Shown here piece by piece: positions 1 through 6,566 of a stretch of DNA of 7,522 nucleotides (the first letter of the stretch is position 1; every line of letters begins with the position of its first letter). Origin of the DNA: Clostridiales bacterium (lineage in GTDB: Bacteria > Bacillota > Peptococcia > Peptococcales > Peptococcaceae); the NCBI GenBank assembly GCA_003343815.1, contig QAKL01000011.1, forward strand, positions 1 to 7,522. Reading direction: 5' to 3'. The notes beneath the pieces were generated by a model that did not search any database, was not told the DNA's origin, and worked only from the letters and a program-made list of their open reading frames with translations. The position numbers and the translations under genes were made by a program.

Positions 1-842
1 TTTATGCCGCACTTTTTTCCGAAGCAGGCGTCGAAACTGCCGTTTACGCCCGCGGAAACAGACTGAAAATATTAACACAGCAAGGACTGCAATACGAAAC
101 AGACAGACAAATTAAAACCGCAAATGTCAATATTTTAAGCACCTTAGCAACCGATGATATTTATGATTTCATCTTTTTGACCGTCAGAGAAAATCAGCTG
201 CATCAAGCCCTCACAGAATTAGCCGCCAATCATAGTTTCTATATCGTAACTATGGTTAATTCTCTTGAAAACTACTCTGTTTGGGAGCAAATCTGCGGTC
301 CCAACCGTATCATTCCTGCCTTTCCCGGAGCGGGCGGCAGTATTGAGGATGGCGTACTTCATGCTGCCCTCACCCCCAAAGTGATCCAGCCGACTACTTT
401 TGCTATCCTGCACCAAACGCAAAATAAGCAAGCTCAAGAATTGAAAGCCCTATTTTCCCGCGCCCAAATTCCCTATCAGCAAGTAGCGGATATGCACACT
501 TGGCAAATCTGCCATTTAGCCATGGTCGTGCCGATTGCCGATGCTTATTACAAGGCTCACAATCCCCAATATGCCGGCAAAGACCGCCTTGTCATGGCGC
601 ACACGGCAAAAGATCTGCAAACCAACTTTAAAAAATTAGCGCAATGCGGCATAAAACTTTCACCGAAAAAAATGCATATTTTTCGCTTTTTACCGCTTTT
701 CTTGCTGCGATTTATCTTAAGCCTCACTTTTCAAAGCAAATTCGGCAATATTTTTATGTACCGCCATGCTATAAAAGCTCCCGATGAAATGCGTACATTG
801 CACGAGCAATTTTATAATTATTTGGCGCACCTTTCAAGCTAA
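1..842 (+). CDS. Ketopantoate reductase (ApbA/PanE)-like oxidoreductase, 5' end outside window
   Basis: The reading frame is already open at base 3 and stops with TAA at 840-842, giving 279 visible residues. The family is near 300 residues, so roughly 15-20 are missing, including the GxGxxG nucleotide-binding loop. The first residues (YAALFSEAG, then VYARG) are what normally follows that loop in NAD(P)-dependent ApbA-family enzymes. Further support is DFIFLTVRENQ (visible residues about 55-65), where the family usually has a TxKxxQ motif, TMVNSLEN with the conserved Asn near residue 86, and PGAGG at 108-112. The C-terminal helical domain begins at HTWQICHLAM (about 165). In E. coli PanE this segment reads W-x-K with an Asn four residues after the Lys; here Ile and Ala occupy those places, so the catalytic Lys seems absent. 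I therefore call it a family member of unknown substrate rather than PanE. A TTG at 177 could pass for a start but lies inside the fold. The gene converges on rpsU. Confidence 0.82.
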   Translation, partial: YAALFSEAGVETAVYARGNRLKILTQQGLQYETDRQIKTANVNILSTLATDDIYDFIFLTVRENQLHQALTELAANHSFYIVTMVNSLENYSVWEQICGPNRIIPAFPGAGGSIEDGVLHAALTPKVIQPTTFAILHQTQNKQAQELKALFSRAQIPYQQVADMHTWQICHLAMVVPIADAYYKAHNPQYAGKDRLVMAHTAKDLQTNFKKLAQCGIKLSPKKMHIFRFLPLFLLRFILSLTFQSKFGNIFMYRHAIKAPDEMRTLHEQFYNYLAHLSS

Positions 843-853
843 ACAATAGAAAA

Positions 854-880
854 AGGACAGTACCGAAACGGTACTGCCCT
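854..880 (-). terminator. Rho-independent terminator of rpsU
   Basis: An 11-bp stem (854-864 with 870-880, one G-T wobble, closing to a three-base loop when G865-C869 pairs) lies 37 bases past the rpsU stop. On the - strand it is followed by five T (complement of 850-854) and then CT. On the + strand the hairpin is followed by TAAAATTACG, a poor U-tract. It therefore serves rpsU clearly, and the convergent oxidoreductase gene only possibly. Confidence 0.85.
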
Positions 881-917
881 AAAATTACGTAAAGTCAGTA
901 AAATCCTCTATCTTAAA

Positions 918-1103
918 TTAGAAAGATTTTCTTTTGTTGTTTTTACGAGCTGCCTCAGACTTCTTTTTACGTTTTACGCTTGGTTTTTCATAATGCTCTC
1001 TTTTACGGCATTCAGCTAAAACACCGGATTTCTGGCAAGAACGTTTAAATCTGCGCAAAGCGCTGTCCAATGACTCATTTTTACCTACATGTACTTCTCC
1101 CAC
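918..1103 (-). CDS. rpsU: 30S ribosomal protein bS21
   Basis: This encodes the small basic 30S protein bS21, which sits near the 3' end of 16S rRNA and helps translation initiation. The 61-residue product carries the family core VGKNESLDSALRRFKRSCQK, then the REHYEKPS segment and a highly basic KKKSEAARK tail typical of Firmicute bS21. I start at the GTG at 1101-1103 because a GGAGGGAGG Shine-Dalgarno (1111-1119) ends seven bases upstream and the next residues, GEVHVGKNES, align with the usual N-terminus. An in-frame ATG at 1158-1160 would add 19 residues unlike the family and would place the Shine-Dalgarno inside the coding region. The gene has its own promoter about 70 bases upstream and ends before a hairpin terminator. 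The yqeY gene that commonly follows rpsU in Firmicutes is not present. Confidence 0.95.
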   Translation of the reverse strand: MGEVHVGKNESLDSALRRFKRSCQKSGVLAECRKREHYEKPSVKRKKKSEAARKNNKRKSF

Positions 1104-1173
1104 AGTTATCCCTCCCTCCAAGCTACGCACCCAAACTACAGATGCTATAGGGGAACTCATAAATACTCATATA

Positions 1174-1202
1174 ATTATACAATATTTTTGCTTAATATGC
1201 AA
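1174..1202 (-). promoter_or_regulatory. Sigma-A promoter of rpsU
   Basis: On the - strand the -35 is TTGCAT (1197-1202), the spacer is exactly 17 bp, and the -10 is a consensus TATAAT (1174-1179). The predicted start near 1167 leaves a leader of about 64 bases before the GTG start. It lets rpsU be transcribed apart from hinT. Confidence 0.8.
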
Positions 1203-1222
1203 GAAGTTTTTATAACTATTCC

Positions 1223-1246
1223 ATTAAGCTTTATTTATAGCTTAAT
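1223..1246 (-). repeat. AT-rich inverted repeat after hinT
   Basis: ATTAAGCT (1223-1230) and its perfect complement AGCTTAAT (1239-1246) flank an 8-base loop, beginning nine bases past the hinT stop. On the - strand the next bases are GGAATAG rather than a T-run, so it is at best a weak terminator or an mRNA 3'-end hairpin. Read-through from hinT into rpsU is likely. Confidence 0.4.
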
Positions 1247-1254
1247 TATAGGAA

Positions 1255-1596
1255 TTAGCCTGCCGGCCAGAGCATGTCTCTGCCGCCCAGCAAATGAAAA
1301 TGCAGATGCCCAACGGTCTGACCGCCCTCTTTACCGCAGTTATTTACCAAACGATATCCTCTCTCGGCGATGCCTTTATCCTGCGCGATCTTCTGCGCAG
1401 CCATAACTACATGCATTAAAATCTCGCTGTCCTCTACCGTCACGGCATTCATGCTGGAGATATGTTTTTTCGGTATAATCAGCACATGCACCGGAGCCTG
1501 CGGATTTTGATCCGGGAAAGCTACCACATAATCATCTTCATATAAAATTTCCGTAGGAATTTCTTTGTGAGCAAGCTTGCAAAAAATACAATCCAT
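1255..1596 (-). CDS. hinT: HIT-family purine nucleoside phosphoramidase (HinT-like)
   Basis: This is a cytosolic histidine-triad protein; HinT enzymes hydrolyse AMP-lysine and other adenosine phosphoramidates. The 113-residue length is normal for the family. The catalytic triad motif is HLHFHLL (His97, His99, His101), with family marks DCIFCKL at residues 2-8, FPDQNPQAPVHVLIIPKKH at 27-45, and the HinT-type C-terminus GGRDMLWPAG. Cys3, Cys6 and His45 together with His97 could bind zinc, as proposed for some family members (inference). The ATG has a strong GGAGGTGA Shine-Dalgarno upstream. A separate promoter lies between it and mtaB, so it need not depend on the prmA operon. The physiological substrate cannot be read from the sequence. 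Confidence 0.93.
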   Translation of the reverse strand: MDCIFCKLAHKEIPTEILYEDDYVVAFPDQNPQAPVHVLIIPKKHISSMNAVTVEDSEILMHVVMAAQKIAQDKGIAERGYRLVNNCGKEGGQTVGHLHFHLLGGRDMLWPAG

Positions 1597-1626
1597 AGAC
1601 TTTCACCTCCAAACTCATTCTTAGCT

Positions 1627-1655
1627 ATTATAGCAAAAAATCTATGTTTTTGCAA
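1627..1655 (-). promoter_or_regulatory. Sigma-A promoter of hinT
   Basis: On the - strand the -35 is TTGCAA (1650-1655), the spacer is 17 bp and the -10 is TATAAT (1627-1632). The predicted start near 1620 gives a leader of about 24 bases. The spacer is almost entirely an inverted repeat, listed separately. Confidence 0.78.
1633..1653. repeat. Inverted repeat inside the hinT promoter
   Basis: GCAAAAA (1633-1639) and TTTTTGC (1647-1653) form a perfect 7-bp palindrome with a 7-base centre. It fills the spacer between the -10 and -35 of the hinT promoter and overlaps four bases of the -35. It could be an operator. It may also be only an AT-rich coincidence. Confidence 0.5.
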
Positions 1656-1683
1656 GAGCAATCACTATAAATCAAAGCAAAAA

Positions 1684-3021
1684 TTATACTTCCTTGCCGT
1701 ATAAGCTGCGCTTATTGAGCTCGGTGATTTTTACTCGGCGCATTTGCCCCTTTGCAGCGTCGTCCAAGCGGCACAAAATTTTTAAATAATTATCCGTATG
1801 CCCTTCCCAGTATCCTTTTTTATCGACTTCCTCTAATAATACCTCGACCTCTGCGCCGACAAATCTCTCCATATATTTCAGCTCGTTTTTCTCCGCTACC
1901 GCCGCCATGGCTTTGCTGCGTTTATCTTTCAATGTGGAGTCTACTTGATCTGACATCGCCGCTGCCGGAGTATTTTCGCGGGGAGAATATTTGAAAATAT
2001 GCATCGCCGCAAAAGCTATCTCATCAGCAAACATCAGGCTCTCGCGAAAATCGTCGTTGCTTTCGCCGGGAAATCCGACCATAATGTCGGTCGTAATCGC
2101 CACCTCCGGCACCATTTCGCGCGCTTTTTTCACTATTTTGCGGTAATCATCGGTTTTATACGGGCGTTTCATGCGTTTTAACACCTCGTCCGAGCCGCTT
2201 TGAAGAGGCATATGCAACTGACGGCACATCCGCGGATTTTCCACCATTAACTGCAAAAGCTTGTCCGTGACTTCCGTCGGCTCGATCGAGCCCAAGCGCA
2301 GGCGCGGTATGCTCGAATTAGCCAAAATCTGCGCACAGACATCTGCCAAATCATAGCCCTCGTTGCCGTCCTCTTCGCCATAGGCACCGATATGCGTCCC
2401 TGTCAAAATCAGCTCTTGGAAATTTGCCTCCTCCAAATTACGCACTTCTGCTAAAATATCTGCCATTTTACGGCTGCGCAGCGGTCCGCGAGCATAGGGA
2501 ATGATGCAGTAACTGCAATACTGCTGACATCCCTCTTGAATTTTCAGATAAGCGCGCGTCATATTGATCACGCGGTGCGCCCCCAAAGGCTCGAAATCTG
2601 CCATTTCCTTGGTCGTCGCCACATAGGTTTTGCGCTTATTGCTCGCCAAAAAATCCTCGACCGCTTTCACGATATGGCTGCGCTGATTGGTGCCGACGAT
2701 GACATCTGCCTCGCCCAAAGCCGCGACATCCTCCATCGCCACCTGAGCGTAGCAGCCGCAGACCACCAAAACGGCATCCTTTTTCTTCGCTCCTGCCACA
2801 CGGCGAATCACCTGGCGCGATTTGCGATCGCTGACGTGCGTCACCGTACATGTATTAACTACGCAGACATCCGCCTCGTCTATATCTTCAGTATAATCGT
2901 AGCCTGCCTCGGCAAATAACGCCGCCAAAGCCTCGCTTTCATACTGATTAGTCTTACATCCCAATGTCTCAAAATAAACTTTTTTAGGCGTATTCATATT
3001 CGTATTTGCCTGCTCTTCCAT
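1684..3021 (-). CDS. mtaB: tRNA (N6-L-threonylcarbamoyladenosine-37-C2)-methylthiotransferase MtaB
   Basis: MtaB adds a methylthio group to t6A37 of ANN-decoding tRNAs, giving ms2t6A. It is a radical-SAM enzyme with two iron-sulfur clusters. The 445-residue protein shows the full MiaB-family layout. The N-terminal methylthiotransferase domain has cluster cysteines Cys22 (FETLGCKTNQ), Cys58 (VVNTCTVT) and Cys90 (CGCYAQ). The radical-SAM core has CxxxCxxC at Cys165, Cys169 and Cys172 (QEGCQQYCSYCIIPYARG). A C-terminal TRAM RNA-binding domain spans about 387-441. The LGCKTNQYES and TCTVTHVSDRKSR wording fits the MtaB (YqeV) branch rather than MiaB. The start is slightly uncertain: the ATG at 3019-3021 has AAGGA only two bases away and GGGGG further up, and an ATG at codon 9 is an alternative. 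The gene lies 35 bases after rsmE with no terminator between, so the two are probably cotranscribed. Confidence 0.95.
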   Translation of the reverse strand: MEEQANTNMNTPKKVYFETLGCKTNQYESEALAALFAEAGYDYTEDIDEADVCVVNTCTVTHVSDRKSRQVIRRVAGAKKKDAVLVVCGCYAQVAMEDVAALGEADVIVGTNQRSHIVKAVEDFLASNKRKTYVATTKEMADFEPLGAHRVINMTRAYLKIQEGCQQYCSYCIIPYARGPLRSRKMADILAEVRNLEEANFQELILTGTHIGAYGEEDGNEGYDLADVCAQILANSSIPRLRLGSIEPTEVTDKLLQLMVENPRMCRQLHMPLQSGSDEVLKRMKRPYKTDDYRKIVKKAREMVPEVAITTDIMVGFPGESNDDFRESLMFADEIAFAAMHIFKYSPRENTPAAAMSDQVDSTLKDKRSKAMAAVAEKNELKYMERFVGAEVEVLLEEVDKKGYWEGHTDNYLKILCRLDDAAKGQMRRVKITELNKRSLYGKEV

Positions 3022-3056
3022 AATCCTTACCCCCGTTAAGCAATAATGCCTTTAAT

Positions 3057-3806
3057 CTATATAACGCCCAAATCGCCATAGTGATAGCCGATCATCGCAA
3101 GTGCCGCTATCGGCGCCGTTTCGGTGCGTAAAATTTTCCTGCCTAAAGAAACGCTTATCGCGCCTCTTTTTTTTAACTCCTCGGCTTCCTCCGCGCCTAA
3201 TCCACCCTCAGGCCCGATGATTAGATTAATGCGTCCCACCTCGGCATAATTCGCCAAGGCATCCTTTAAACCGCAGAATTTTTCATCCTCCCATAAGACA
3301 AGCGTCAATCCTGCGAGGCTTTCTGTCTCGCGTAAAAATTCCTGCCAGCTGAGTGGCTCGCTTATTTGCGGTACAACGTCCTGCTTCGACTGCTGGGCAG
3401 CCTCGGTTGCAATTTTTTGCAGACGCACGGTTTTCTTCGCCGACTTATCCTTAATTATGCGCACTACCGAGCGCGGCATCTCAATCGGGATAATCCCGCT
3501 TACGCCCAACTCCGTGCATTTCTGCACGATAAACTCGAGCTTATCGCCTTTCGGCAGTCCCTGGTAGAGATATATCTCGACTTTACTTTTCATGCTAAAT
3601 GCACGGCGCTCGCTAATTTCGCCTTTGATTACACCAGCGGCAAACTCAGTTAATTTTACTGTGCAGATTTCTTTCTCGCCGTCTGAGAGCTCGATTAACG
3701 CGCCTATTTTTAAGCGCAAAACATCGCTTAGATAATGCTCCAGCTCGCCTATGATCGCAATTTCGTCATTTGAAATGAGTTCAGGCTCGACAAAAAATCT
3801 CCTCAT
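3057..3806 (-). CDS. rsmE: 16S rRNA (uracil1498-N3)-methyltransferase RsmE
   Basis: RsmE methylates N3 of U1498 in 16S rRNA on the assembled 30S subunit, using SAM. At 249 residues it has the usual length: an N-terminal PUA-like RNA-binding domain (about 1-70) followed by a SPOUT (trefoil-knot) catalytic domain. Family motifs visible are GLPKGDKLEFIVQKCTELG (83-101), KIATEAAQQSKQ (131-142), IGPEGG (197-202) and the knot segment LGRKILRTETA (221-231). Its ATG (3804-3806) shares its A with the prmA stop in a TGATG overlap. An AGGAG Shine-Dalgarno sits inside the end of prmA, eight bases before the ATG, so translation is probably coupled. The stop is TAG. Confidence 0.96.
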   Translation of the reverse strand: MRRFFVEPELISNDEIAIIGELEHYLSDVLRLKIGALIELSDGEKEICTVKLTEFAAGVIKGEISERRAFSMKSKVEIYLYQGLPKGDKLEFIVQKCTELGVSGIIPIEMPRSVVRIIKDKSAKKTVRLQKIATEAAQQSKQDVVPQISEPLSWQEFLRETESLAGLTLVLWEDEKFCGLKDALANYAEVGRINLIIGPEGGLGAEEAEELKKRGAISVSLGRKILRTETAPIAALAMIGYHYGDLGVI

Positions 3807-4750
3807 CAGACCTGCTCCTGATATTTACCGACGATCGCAACCCAGCCTTTGTCCTCGCGCACTTCCAAAACTTCAAAGCCCAATTTTTCGTACATCGCCA
3901 AGACCTCGTCGCGACGAGTATCGATGATACCCGAAGAGATAAATATCTTTTCGCCTTTTAAATAATTAGGCACGTCAGGTAAAAGCCGCAGGATAATATC
4001 CGCCACAATATTAGCAATGACAATATCGCCTTTCATATCAGCAGCTTTCAATAAATCGCTGTTTCTGACCGTGACTTTATCCGCCAAATGATTTAAAGCG
4101 ATGTTTTCGCCCGCAGCTTTGACAGCTACCGGGTCAAAATCCAGCGCCAGAACCTTGTCTGCACCTAATAATGCCGCCTGCACCGCCAAAATACCGCTGC
4201 CGGTACCGACATCTATGATTTCCATGCCTTCGCGCACATATTTTTCCAAAACATTTATACATAATGCCGTCGTCGCGTGATTGCCAGTACCAAACGCCAT
4301 CCCCGGATCTATCTCGATCACGAGCTCCCCGTCTTTAGGCGTATACTCTTCCCATGTGGGTTTCACTACCGTGCGCACACCGATTTTTTCCGGTTTGAAA
4401 TACTGTTTCCAGTTGTTCGCCCAGTCCTCCTCGGCGACATCGTTAAAATAAAACTGCGGCACTTCCTGCTCCATCCGCGCGCAGATCTGCGCGACAGCTT
4501 CGCGCAATCCCTCCAAGCGTCCGGCAAAATATTCGTCGTCGGCAAAATAGCCTTTTACCTCGACACTCGTCTGCGCCAATAATTCGTCGCTGAATTCGTG
4601 GTCATCCCACTGCCCTCTGCTAGCATAGGCGGCGATCAGTTGCGGATCATCAATCACCACACCGCCACTTCCCTGCTCAACAAACGCATTGGCGACAGCC
4701 TCTATACAATCATGATTACCCAATGTTAATTTTACTTCGACATAATCCAT
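3806..4750 (-). CDS. prmA: Ribosomal protein L11 methyltransferase PrmA
   Basis: PrmA trimethylates ribosomal protein uL11 with SAM. The 314-residue product has the usual two parts: an N-terminal L11-recognition domain with the WANNWKQYFKP linker (110-120), and a class I methyltransferase domain. The signature EIDPGMAFGTGNHATT covers 146-161, SAM motif I IIDVGTGSG is at 178-186, the acidic ALDFDP strand end is at 202-207, and ANIVADII is at 246-253. The start is the ATG at 4748-4750, preceded by a modest AGGG element eight bases upstream. It is the first gene of the prmA-rsmE-mtaB transcription unit. In Bacillus-like genomes dnaJ lies directly upstream; here mqo and a terminator do. Confidence 0.97.
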   Translation of the reverse strand: MDYVEVKLTLGNHDCIEAVANAFVEQGSGGVVIDDPQLIAAYASRGQWDDHEFSDELLAQTSVEVKGYFADDEYFAGRLEGLREAVAQICARMEQEVPQFYFNDVAEEDWANNWKQYFKPEKIGVRTVVKPTWEEYTPKDGELVIEIDPGMAFGTGNHATTALCINVLEKYVREGMEIIDVGTGSGILAVQAALLGADKVLALDFDPVAVKAAGENIALNHLADKVTVRNSDLLKAADMKGDIVIANIVADIILRLLPDVPNYLKGEKIFISSGIIDTRRDEVLAMYEKLGFEVLEVREDKGWVAIVGKYQEQV

Positions 4751-4780
4751 TTGATTTACCCTGCTTTCTCTGTATTCCTA

Positions 4781-4798
4781 CTTGTTTCTCCTAACAAG
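4781..4798 (-). other. Possible 5'-end hairpin of the prmA-rsmE-mtaB mRNA
   Basis: CTTGTT (4781-4786) and AACAAG (4793-4798) form a perfect 6-bp inverted repeat with a 6-base loop. On the - strand the loop reads AGGAGA. The predicted transcription start is at 4798-4799, so the hairpin would lie at the very 5' end of the transcript. Such hairpins can stabilise mRNA; the role here is inference. Confidence 0.4.
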
Positions 4799-4804
4799 CA
4801 ATTA

Positions 4805-4833
4805 ATTATACCACAAAATTTTTATCAAAGCAA
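4805..4833 (-). promoter_or_regulatory. Sigma-A promoter of prmA-rsmE-mtaB
   Basis: On the - strand the -35 is TTGCTT (4828-4833), the spacer is 17 bp and the -10 is TATAAT (4805-4810), preceded by TGG, an extended -10. The predicted start near 4798 gives a leader of about 48 bases. It sits directly after the mqo terminator, which separates the two units. Confidence 0.8.
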
Positions 4834-4855
4834 TAACTTTTTTATTGTCATATAG

Positions 4856-4883
4856 AAAAAATCCATAAGCTTTCGCTTATGGA
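4856..4883 (-). terminator. Rho-independent terminator of mqo
   Basis: A perfect 9-bp stem (4862-4870 with 4875-4883) closes on a GAAA tetraloop on the - strand and is followed by six T (complement of 4856-4861). It starts seven bases after the mqo stop. This is a textbook terminator and isolates mqo from prmA. Confidence 0.93.
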
Positions 4884-4890
4884 CTTATCT

Positions 4891-6375
4891 TTATTTGTTT
4901 AATTCCAGCGCCTCTGCGGTGTAATTTTGGATCTCTTGATAAAATTCAGGCTTGTCTGCCAAAGTCTGTCCGTAGGAGGGAATCATTTCTTTGATTTTGC
5001 CCTGCCAATTTTCGAATTCCGCAGGGAAGCATTTTTTCAAAACGTCAATCATCGCGTCTACCGCCGTCGATGCTCCCGGGGATGCTCCCAATAATGCGGC
5101 GATACTGCCGTCAGCAGAGGTCACGACCTTGGTCCCGAACTGCAGCGTGCCCTTGCCGCCGTCTTTTGTCTCCTCGATGACCTGTACTCTTTGACCGGCG
5201 ACAACAACTTCCCAATCCTCCAAGCGTGCCTCAGGCACAAACTCCTGCAATTCTTTCAGGCGTTTCTCATCAGACAATAACAACTGCTGCACCAAATATT
5301 TCACCAAACCAAACTCTTTAAACGCCGACATCATCATATTGATGATATTATGCGGGCGCACCGACAAAATTAAATCAGCATAGGAACCGCATTTTAAAAA
5401 GTTAGGCGTAAAGCCCGCAAACGGCCCGAACAATAAGGATTTCTGTCCATCGATATAGCGCGTATCCAGATGCGGCACCGACATCGGCGGCGCACCGACT
5501 TTAGCTTTGCCGTACACTTTAGCCTCATGCTGCGAAACGACCGCAGGATTGTTGCAGACCAAAAACAATCCGCTCACCGGGAAACCGCCGATGCCTCTGC
5601 CCTCGGGGATACCAGATTTTTGCAAAAGCGGTAAGCTCCCGCCGCCTGCGCCGATAAATACAAATTTCGCTTTTTTATAGCCCGTGCGTTTGGTTTTCAA
5701 ATCCTCGACTTTGATCTGCCATGTGCCGTCGTCGTTTTGCTTCAAATCTTTTACTTTATAGTTATACTTAACTTCGACACCGCTTTTCGCCAGATAAGCA
5801 AACATATTGCGACTTAACGCGCCGAAATTGACATCCGTCCCGGTTTTCATGTAAGTCATCGCCAAAGGCTCGGCATTTGCGCTTCTACCTTTTAAAATCA
5901 AAGGCGCCCACTTGCTCATTACCGCGGGATCCTCGGTATACTCCATGCCTTTAAATAAATTATTCGCTGTCATCGCCTCGTAGCGTTTCTTTAAAAAGCG
6001 AATATTATCGTTGCCCTCAACCAAACTGATATGCGCCAATGGCATGATGAATTCCTTTGGATTTTGCAGGCGGCCGTTTTGCACCAGATAAGACCAAAAC
6101 TGTCTGGACAGTTGGAACTTCTCGCTGGTATCCACCGCTTTTTTAATATTCATCGTCCCGTCAGCATTTTCCGTCGTATAATTCATCTCGCACAAAGCGG
6201 AATGTCCTGTCCCGGCATTGTTCCACTCATTGGAACTTTCCTCACCGGCAGTAGATAACTGCTCATAAACCGTAATTTGCCACTCGGGCTCTAATTCTTT
6301 GATCAATGCCGCCAAAGTCGCGCTCATAATCCCGGCACCGATTAAAACTATGTCTGTAAAGTTCTCCTCACCCAT
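4891..6375 (-). CDS. mqo: Malate:quinone oxidoreductase (EC 1.1.5.4)
   Basis: Mqo is a peripheral, FAD-dependent membrane enzyme that oxidises malate to oxaloacetate and passes electrons to quinone. The 494-residue length is typical. The N-terminal FAD-binding motif is VLIGAGIMSATL (10-21), followed by the family hallmark EESSNEWNNAGTGHSALCEM (45-64). FVFIGAGGGSLPLLQKSGIP marks the mid-protein Mqo region, and GASPGAST (430-437) is the C-terminal FAD-contact motif. No signal peptide or transmembrane helix is seen, as expected for the family. The ATG has an AAAGGA Shine-Dalgarno about nine bases upstream. The gene is monocistronic, with a consensus promoter and a strong terminator of its own. 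It diverges from the MFS gene. Whether the cell has a full TCA cycle cannot be told from this window. Confidence 0.96.
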   Translation of the reverse strand: MGEENFTDIVLIGAGIMSATLAALIKELEPEWQITVYEQLSTAGEESSNEWNNAGTGHSALCEMNYTTENADGTMNIKKAVDTSEKFQLSRQFWSYLVQNGRLQNPKEFIMPLAHISLVEGNDNIRFLKKRYEAMTANNLFKGMEYTEDPAVMSKWAPLILKGRSANAEPLAMTYMKTGTDVNFGALSRNMFAYLAKSGVEVKYNYKVKDLKQNDDGTWQIKVEDLKTKRTGYKKAKFVFIGAGGGSLPLLQKSGIPEGRGIGGFPVSGLFLVCNNPAVVSQHEAKVYGKAKVGAPPMSVPHLDTRYIDGQKSLLFGPFAGFTPNFLKCGSYADLILSVRPHNIINMMMSAFKEFGLVKYLVQQLLLSDEKRLKELQEFVPEARLEDWEVVVAGQRVQVIEETKDGGKGTLQFGTKVVTSADGSIAALLGASPGASTAVDAMIDVLKKCFPAEFENWQGKIKEMIPSYGQTLADKPEFYQEIQNYTAEALELNK

Positions 6376-6445
6376 ATTTTCAGATCCTTTCTCCCCATAT
6401 ACCCACGCAAAAAATCAAAATTCGTCAAATTCTATTTAATCAAAT

Positions 6446-6474
6446 ATTATACTATAAACCTATGCTTGTGTCAA
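6446..6474 (-). promoter_or_regulatory. Consensus sigma-A promoter of mqo
   Basis: On the - strand the -35 is TTGACA (6469-6474), the spacer is 17 bp and the -10 is TATAAT (6446-6451), matching the consensus at all twelve positions. The predicted start near 6439 gives a leader of about 63 bases with no obvious riboswitch-like fold. A TTATACTAT repeat overlaps the -10. Confidence 0.87.
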
Positions 6475-6566
6475 TTAAAATTAAAGTTTTTTAGAGGAGT
6501 TTTGCGTCAATTGTCAAAAACTTTTTTATACTATCCTATATATAATACACTTGGCACATAGTATAA
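6447..6566. repeat. Three copies of the 9-mer TTATACTAT
   Basis: TTATACTAT occurs at 6447-6455 and 6526-6534 on the + strand and as its complement ATAGTATAA at 6558-6566. The last two lie in a longer perfect inverted repeat with 10-bp arms (6525-6534 and 6558-6567). The arms are 33 bp apart start to start, about three helical turns. The first copy overlaps the mqo -10. Together they could be sites for a regulator, though the DNA is AT-rich and the word resembles a -10 element. Confidence 0.45.

Noticed and set aside
177..842. TTG at 177 as the start of the first gene
   Set aside because: The frame is open back to base 3 and the upstream residues are conserved Rossmann-fold sequence, so the true start lies before the window.
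1104..1160. A 19-residue N-terminal extension of bS21 from the ATG at 1158
   Set aside because: The extension is unlike the family and contains the strong Shine-Dalgarno of the GTG start.
1089..1406. Open frame of 105 codons on the + strand across the rpsU/hinT junction
   Set aside because: It is antisense to two clear genes, has no Shine-Dalgarno, and its translation resembles no family I recognise.
1597..1683. Terminator between mtaB and hinT
   Set aside because: Only AT-rich repeats with TTTTTGC/GCAAAAA arms are present; no GC-containing stem with a following T-run was found, so read-through is possible.
2536..2919. Open frame of 127 codons on the + strand inside mtaB
   Set aside because: It is a shadow of mtaB codon usage; mtaB is intact with all cluster cysteines.
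6493..6560. A 19-codon mini-ORF starting at TTG 6502 after AGAGGAG
   Set aside because: The Shine-Dalgarno is only two bases from the TTG, the peptide has no recognisable features, and no promoter is positioned for it.
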